Shown here in pieces: positions 58,451-64,000 of a stretch of 64,000 bases of DNA (positions are counted from its first letter, which is position 1; every line of letters starts with the position of its first letter). Under the pieces are notes generated by a model, which was given only the letters and a program-made list of their open reading frames with translations, did no database searches and was not told where the DNA came from. Source of the DNA: Turnera subulata (lineage: Eukaryota; Streptophyta; Magnoliopsida; Malpighiales; Passifloraceae); the NCBI GenBank assembly GCA_028386065.3, contig JAKUCV010000237.1:86881-150880 (forward strand), in the 5' to 3' direction. The translations under genes and the position numbers were made by a program.

Positions 58451-58460
58451 TATAAATATA
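58451..58460 (+). promoter_or_regulatory. TATA box of the MYB gene
   Basis: TATAAATATA lies about 150 bp upstream of the ATG, in the context CTCTC-TATAAATATA-TAGG. A start about 30 bp downstream would give a 5' leader of roughly 115 nt that includes a GAAGAA-rich run just before the ATG. Confidence 0.7.
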
Positions 58461-58603
58461 TAGGAATTACAAGCTTCATCACAGGCTAAGTCCGGAATCA
58501 AATTGAATCACAAGAAAGCATCTTAATTTACTGCCTTCATTTTATACGTTGGCACCTCCAACAGAAAAGAGGAAGAAGAAGAAGAAGAAAAAAGAAAGGT
58601 GAA

Positions 58604-60135
58604 ATGGTTAAGGCTCCTCGTTGTGATAAAGAGGGTTTGAAGAAAGGGCCGTGGACAGTTGAAGAAGACCAGAAGCTCTTGGCTTATGTCCAAGAACATG
58701 GGCATGGAAGCTGGAGATCTCTCCCTGTGAAAGCTGGTGGGTTATTTACTCTGATATACCTATATGTATACACACTAAGCAGTTGTCCTATTTTTTTATA
58801 GCTGATTTTAGCATCTTCTAAGTACGCAACTGTTCTGTTTTATATAAAAATAAGGTACAAAAAAAAAAAAAACTGTTCTGTGTACATCTCTAGGATTATA
58901 TCTACAAATTTTGATATTATATTTTCAAATATATGTAGGCCTTCAAAGATGTGGGAAAAGTTGTAGGCTTAGATGGACAAACTATCTCAGGCCAGATATA
59001 AAGAGGGGAAAGTTCAGCTTGCCGGAAGAACAGACCATCATTCAACTGCATGCTCTTCTTGGTAACAGGTAAGACATGACCACATACAGTGGAGGGAAGG
59101 ATTTAACTTAGTTAATGTATTGTACATATAGAGATAATTAATTATATGTGACCGTCATTTATATTATTTTGTAACAGATGGTCTGCCATAGCAAAGCACT
59201 TGCCTAAGAGAACGGATAATGAAATCAAGAACTACTGGAACACACATCTGAAGAAAAGATTGGACAAGATGGGGATTGATCCCGTGACCCACAAGCCTAA
59301 GGCAAATGTCTTCGGTCTAGGGACAGGCCAAGCCAAGGATGCCGCCACCCTAAGCCATGTGGCTCAATGGGAGAGAGCTCGGCTGGAAGCAGAAGCCAGA
59401 TGGGTCCGTGAGTCAAAAACAATCCCCACCTCTAATATTAATCCTCCCCCACCATATCAATGTCCACCAGCTGCTCGCTCCATCAAAAACAAAGAAGAGA
59501 TCAGTGGACGGCGGCCAGCTGCTGCAGCTAGACCACCCTGCCTGGATGTGCTCAAGGCATGGCAAGGGGTAGTCTTCGATATGTTCTCTGCCAAAGGCAA
59601 CTCTATCAAGTCCCCAACTTCCACTTTGACTTTTCCTGAAACCAGCCCCAGGTTGGTACCAGGTGCGGCCACTCATGAAAAATCCACTGCTGCACCTGGA
59701 GGATATCCCGCTGACAATGATATTATTGTCACGAACAACCCTGACGATCATCAGACGAATAACGTTGAAGGGAGTGAGTGGGAATGCTTTGATAAACTGA
59801 ACCAAGTCCCACAAATGATGAATCAACAAGTATATCAAAGCTCTGTGGCGATGCATGGAATGGGTAGTCCTGCAACTAATTTCTGCGATGCTTATAACGA
59901 TAGTGCATGGTTTTTGGAGAATACCTGCTTTGCGGAGGCAAATGACAAGGCACCGGTTATGGATGAACTGACACACATTTTGGCTCGCAATCCTGAAGAC
60001 AAGAAGTCATCTTTGGGTGAATTGGAGAATAATAATGGAAGTGTCGACAGTGCAGTCCAAAATACTACTAGTAGGTACTACTGGGAGATGATGAGCTCAC
60101 AAAATCTCATGATGGATTCCAACATGTTTAACTAA
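58604..60135 (+). CDS. R2R3-MYB transcription factor, MIXTA-like (subgroup 9)
   Basis: Exons 58604-58736, 58939-59068 and 59178-60135 give 406 residues. Both introns are at the two positions typical of R2R3-MYB genes. The R2 repeat (about residues 14-61) has [21 protein letters not shown] and [20 protein letters not shown]. The R3 repeat (about 67-112) has [20 protein letters not shown] and [18 protein letters not shown]. The helix-3 sequence and the following [12 protein letters not shown], together with [23 protein letters not shown], match MYB16/MYB106/MIXTA proteins. These control conical-cell and trichome shape and cuticle genes. The N-terminus reads [11 protein letters not shown] rather than the usual MGRSPCCDK. 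The acidic, Asn/Ser-rich C-terminus is probably activating. The reading frame is intact, so it is likely functional. Confidence 0.94.
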
Positions 60136-61476
60136 CACAAGGAAACATCTCTAAGTTACTAATTAAGAAGAATGGGTGGTTCCCAAGAACAGATCATCAT
60201 AACTCCTCCTCCTGACTACTGCATCAACATCAGTTGCATCTCTCTCAATAATGGCTTTTCTTTATTAGATATGCTAATTAATTATGGTCTGCTAATTACA
60301 TTCTGTATTAGGGATTAGAATAAATAGCTATCTTCAGGTTAATTTTGCCTCACTTTGTCTTTTGCGTACTACTGCCCTCCTCAAACAAGAAAGATTTGAG
60401 TAATAGACAGCGACCGCATGCATGTCCTTTCTTTTTCCTACTCCTGTAAGAATAGGGTATTTTTGTTTTTGTTTTCCCAATATTAGTTTGTCCCATGTAA
60501 GCAGGGATGCCGTGCCCGATGAGTAGCCACAAAAATTTATGAAACATCTTTTTACTCTTTCTTGATCATCCTCGCTAGCTTGACCACACCTTTTATATGT
60601 ATACGTATGCATATAATCGGAAATTTTTGGTCAACAAAACAATTAATAATTAACTTCGTTTCCTTAAATTGTGTAGGTCCCATTCAAGTTTCAAAATCTA
60701 AAATTCAAAAATTTTAAGCTTCTATTTTGATCATTCTTCCCAACCAGGATAGAAACGAAAAAATTGTTACGTGGGATTTCGTAACGATTCAACTTGCTAG
60801 ATTCCGGTGACATCACCAGGAAATTTCCCAAAAACTTGCATCCAAAAAACTCCACCATAACACAACCTGAACCCCGCAAGAAAATCCAATGCCAAGGTCC
60901 GGCAACTCGTGTTCAACTCTTTGCTTTCCGAAACCTGCAACCTATGGATCAAACTCGTATTCAACCCAAACATCACCGCCATCAAAATTCCGGTCAAGAC
61001 CCATACTTCTTCGATTATAACACTAAACCCAGCAACACGGTTGGAGCTCCAATAGGCTTTACTGGAGTTTAACCCAGCTTCCTTAATTAGACCCGGACCT
61101 GCGCACATCCACGACAGGGGTGACGTAGACGGTAAGGCTCCTCCTTAATGATCTCAAGGTGCATGCACGACCTATGGTGGTTGGCGGGATATAGGGTTGT
61201 GTTGTAAAGATCAGCGACGGGGTGGCTATAACACGACCCTCCTCTTCCTCTCACTCGTCGACGACGGCGCCATAAGTGTACCATTGCACGAACTCTTTAC
61301 TCCTCCTTGGGCTGACAGTATGTTCTCCTTGGTTCTTGTCGATGGTTTCCTAGCCATACCACCAACGAGATCGCTTTGAATTTTTTTTTTTTTGGTGTTT
61401 AAAGAAAATTTAAAGTCAAATTTGGAATCAAGACCGGGTAAGGTATTTGGAGAGGGGCTCTGGGTCAGGTTTTTCG
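60136..61476. other. MYB 3' UTR and spacer
   Basis: The first about 200 bp are likely 3' UTR (an AATAAATAG-like signal near 60320). The remainder holds no recognisable gene. Open stretches around 60797-61379 on both strands have no known domain. Confidence 0.5.
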
Positions 61477-61484
61477 GTTCAGTA

Positions 61485-61830
61485 TAGGGATGGCAATTGG
61501 GTAGGGTCGGGTAGGGTAAGTGTTACCCGGACCCGGACCCTTAATTAAACCGAGTAGGGTAAAACATAGACTGATTATAGATCGGGTAGGGTAAAATTTT
61601 ATTTTTTTGCCCAAAGGGTAATTCGGGTCTGGGTAAAGGTATACCCGTTATACCCGTTAAGTAAAAAATTAAGATTTATATAAAAAAGGGAAAAATTAAG
61701 TACCCAATAAAATAATCTAATTAATAAATAATCCATGAAATATGTTGAAGGTTGAAGCAAAAGAATTTTAAAAATAAAAAAGCAAGACCAAAAATTTAAA
61801 GTGCGTGTAACAATTCACAACTAAAACTTN
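61485..61830. mobile_element. Small hAT-like element ending at an N
   Basis: It begins TAGGGATGGCAATTGGG, close to the start of the hAT element at 21059. It is flanked by the 8-bp repeat GTTCAGTA (61477-61484 and 61831-61838). The N at 61830 lies exactly where the right terminus (expected ...CCATCCCTA) should be, so sequence is probably missing. No coding sequence is present. Confidence 0.65.
61499..61516 (+). other. G-quadruplex-type motif
   Basis: GGGTAGGGTCGGGTAGGG has four GGG runs with 2-nt loops. It lies in the subterminal region of the hAT-like element and may simply be its subterminal repeat. Confidence 0.6.
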
Positions 61831-61838
61831 GTTCAGTA

Positions 61839-62916
61839 TCCGAAAGGATATCAAAACCTAGTTTTTTGACATGTGGCGCCCACAAAATCATTAATAAATA
61901 CGATTAGTCAGCTAATATTCGTTTTTAACCAGGCGAGGGAACGAAATTAATCATTTTTAAAAAGTAAAGGGACATAATTAATCGTAATTACTGTAGGGGA
62001 TATTCTTATCATTAGTATAGTAAAGGTACCAAACAAATATTTAACCTTATTAGTTTTAATTAAAGTAAGCAGTTTACATCTTTTAATAACATCTTCCTTT
62101 GATTTAATTAATACTAATTTGATGAACATATATTTATTTAAGCTTATTGACATAATTAACATATTAACATTTTTTCTAGTAAGCGTTTTGTATTATGGAG
62201 TTAATTTGCTTTGGTGTTAATATAACTATTATATACAACTCTTATCTCTATAAGGTTTTGTATTTCTTTTCTAAAGCTTAGTGGTTTCCCAACATTGAAT
62301 GTGAATTTAATATTGTTGAATACAACATACTCATAAATGGAGGAATTAACCTTAGCTTGTGTTTATTTAATTATATGAAATTAATATTTCAGTATGCTAA
62401 TGGTAACAACTTGTCGAAGATTCAAATTTAAAACCCCAACGTTAATGTGACTTTTTTTGTCTTTTAAAAATTAGTTTAAGGATACTAATTGAATCCAGCT
62501 AACCCAGACCAACCTTCTTTAATGTGAATTTGCATGGGTCTAGTGTTTTTTTTTTTTTTTGTATTTTTGGTGAGTGTATGCGTCTGGGTTCATCCAACGG
62601 GTAAACTGCGAGTGATCGTGTAAACAAGACCGCCGTAATTGGACGGGCCTGAGTTGTGGGCCTTTTAAGGCAACACTGAGTCGTGCCTTTCAATCCCCAA
62701 AGAATTTAATCCCAGGGTAAGGATTTCACTCTTACCAGTGATTGAAAGTCAATTTTGAGTTTGGCACAACACTGTAAAAAAAAGGGGGTGCCGTTCATTT
62801 ATCAATTTATTTGCTATCCAATGTTACCAGCAGGCAACTAAAATAAAGCGCAACCGGTAATGATGGATACTTGGGGAATAACATAGAATGAAATGAAACA
62901 CTACAATCCAATTATA
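61839..62916. other. Spacer and 3' flank of the glycosidase-like gene
   Basis: There is no supported gene. AT-rich DNA; the part next to 62917 is probably the 3' UTR of the minus-strand gene. Confidence 0.5.
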
Positions 62917-64000
62917 TCATAGTTGGAATCCTAACCATCTTCTAAAACTACAAATATCATTACCCTGAGAAACAGCCATTCCAATCCCAGTTCTTCCTTG
63001 GCGGTTAACTCCTGTATAATACAACCTCCACTCATCAACATCTCCATCCATTTGAACCAAACAGGGAGACCCTACACCCTTGCAATCCCATCCATCACTC
63101 TCTGATGATGATGGCTTTAAAATTGCCTCGTCCTGTAATCTTTCCCAACCTCTTAACCCATCCGAGGACACTGTCAATCCAATACCTGTGGTACCATCAG
63201 CAGCAACACCTTCATATACCATTAAATACTTCCCATCTTTATTGTTTCTCACCACACATGCATTTATGGCCCCTAACTCATCGAAAGAGCCCCTTTTGCC
63301 CCCTGTCATTATTTTCCCCAGCTTCACCCAATTAATTCCATCTCTAGACCTTGCAAGCCCAATACAAAACTGTCCATTTTGTACATCAAAGGAATGATAA
63401 TACATCCTAAGATCACCGTCGCTGTGGAAAACAACCTGTGGAGCAGCAATAGACAAAGAATCCCATTCCCCCTGTGAACCCACGTCAAATAAAGCTCCAC
63501 TATGATGCTCCCCTTCAATTCTGGCCCAATGCCTCCCGTCCTGACTTATAGCCAATCCTGGCAAAGTCTTTAAGATTTTCCCATTCTCAAGATAAAACCT
63601 TTCTGGGTTGAGCTTATTATCATGTATAAAATCAAAATCCACCTTCTCGTTACTGCACCCTGTATAGTAGAGGAAAAACATGGTACTTGAGGCTCTGACC
63701 TTAGGATTTGACATGATAAGCACCTCGGTAGGCCTAACGCTGACAGTATCGAAGGTCCACCAATCTTGACCGCATTTCATGACCAGACCCACATCCCCAC
63801 TTGAGCTAACAGCCCCAGTCCCTCTCTCCCAGTGGATTCCATTATTGGAGACTGCTAATCCTATGGAGTCAGGTGAGGCTGAGGTTTGACCAGAGCTGTC
63901 ATTCCCGTGGTACCACATGACCCATCTCTCCCCTTGGTCACTCAAGAACCTTTTCACCACCGGGGACCCAATTTCCTTGCTGTCCCAAGAGCCCGGGGCA
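62917..64000 (-). CDS. Arabinanase/levansucrase/invertase-like beta-propeller protein (5' incomplete)
   Basis: The minus-strand frame is open from the window edge to a TGA at 62917-62919, at least 361 codons, without an intron in this part. The start lies beyond 64000; the edge reads APGSWDSKEIGSPVV. Five regularly spaced W/F-x-x-Y-Y/H-x-G strands mark the blades of a GH43/GH32-like five-bladed propeller: WVMWYHGND, MFFLYYTGCS, LRMYYHSFD, KYLMVYEGV and WRLYYTGVN. Between them lie repeated GLAxSxDGxxWxR/K motifs (LAVSNNGIHWER, LAISQDGRHWAR, LARSRDGINWVK). Plants have a conserved protein of this type, often annotated as glycosyl hydrolase-related. Its substrate is unknown, and any targeting peptide would be in the missing N-terminus. 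There is no sign of decay. Confidence 0.85.
   Translation of the reverse strand, partial: APGSWDSKEIGSPVVKRFLSDQGERWVMWYHGNDSSGQTSASPDSIGLAVSNNGIHWERGTGAVSSSGDVGLVMKCGQDWWTFDTVSVRPTEVLIMSNPKVRASSTMFFLYYTGCSNEKVDFDFIHDNKLNPERFYLENGKILKTLPGLAISQDGRHWARIEGEHHSGALFDVGSQGEWDSLSIAAPQVVFHSDGDLRMYYHSFDVQNGQFCIGLARSRDGINWVKLGKIMTGGKRGSFDELGAINACVVRNNKDGKYLMVYEGVAADGTTGIGLTVSSDGLRGWERLQDEAILKPSSSESDGWDCKGVGSPCLVQMDGDVDEWRLYYTGVNRQGRTGIGMAVSQGNDICSFRRWLGFQL

Noticed and set aside
63080..63397. Plus-strand frames opposite the propeller gene
   Set aside because: They are antisense to a clear coding sequence with a five-fold repeat and carry no domain.

Overview
The window is nuclear DNA of a flowering plant, most likely a eudicot. 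Three host genes with plant introns sit in AT-rich sequence, and the rest is dominated by nested plant transposable elements: Ty3/gypsy elements of the Tat/Ogre and Athila types, Ty1/copia, LINE, hAT and PIF/Harbinger. I see no rRNA or tRNA gene and no CRISPR array. There are two single-N positions (4963 and 61830). The first lies between two identical 241-bp blocks and looks like an unmerged contig overlap.

Left part (1-24,440). Degenerate PIF/Harbinger sequence carries a Myb/SANT-like ORF. At 1361-17608 this ORF is split by an Ogre-like LTR retrotransposon (TSD ATAAG). The integrase of that element is itself split by a 3.1-kb solo LTR (8513-11594, TSD GACTA). Downstream of pol the Ogre-like element carries an antisense two-exon gene of the retroelement-borne plant-mobile-domain/DUF7745 type. 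The region upstream of that gene resembles the element's own U3, in inverted orientation. Next to it lies a long array of hairpins that share one loop sequence but have different, self-complementary stems. A second Harbinger copy follows (about 19,450-22,833), interrupted by a 1.5-kb hAT element (21059-22544, TSD GCTCTTCT).

Middle part (24,440-35,419). This is a three-level nest. An Ogre-type LTR (about 24,640-35,419) was hit by an Athila-type solo LTR (25183-34285, TSD CCCCT), which was then hit by an Athila-like element on the minus strand (26109-33782, TSD AATGC). The innermost element keeps gag and protease but has lost most of RT, RNase H and integrase.

Right part (35,420-64,000). Three host genes lie here. 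The complete 11-exon delta-COP gene (36830-40873, +) encodes a subunit of the COPI coat. An R2R3-MYB of the MIXTA type (58604-60135, +) has the canonical three exons. A five-bladed beta-propeller protein of the arabinanase/invertase fold (62917-64000, -) runs off the window end. Between the first two genes is a decayed retroelement block (42,053-51,446): a 1.4-kb repeat containing gypsy gag remnants flanks a rearranged copia element that carries a LINE fragment and a second large family of constant-loop hairpins.

The most interesting signals are structural. Two unrelated retroelements each carry many hairpins with an almost invariant loop and variable but paired stems, and one of them also carries an antisense gene with its own LTR-like promoter.
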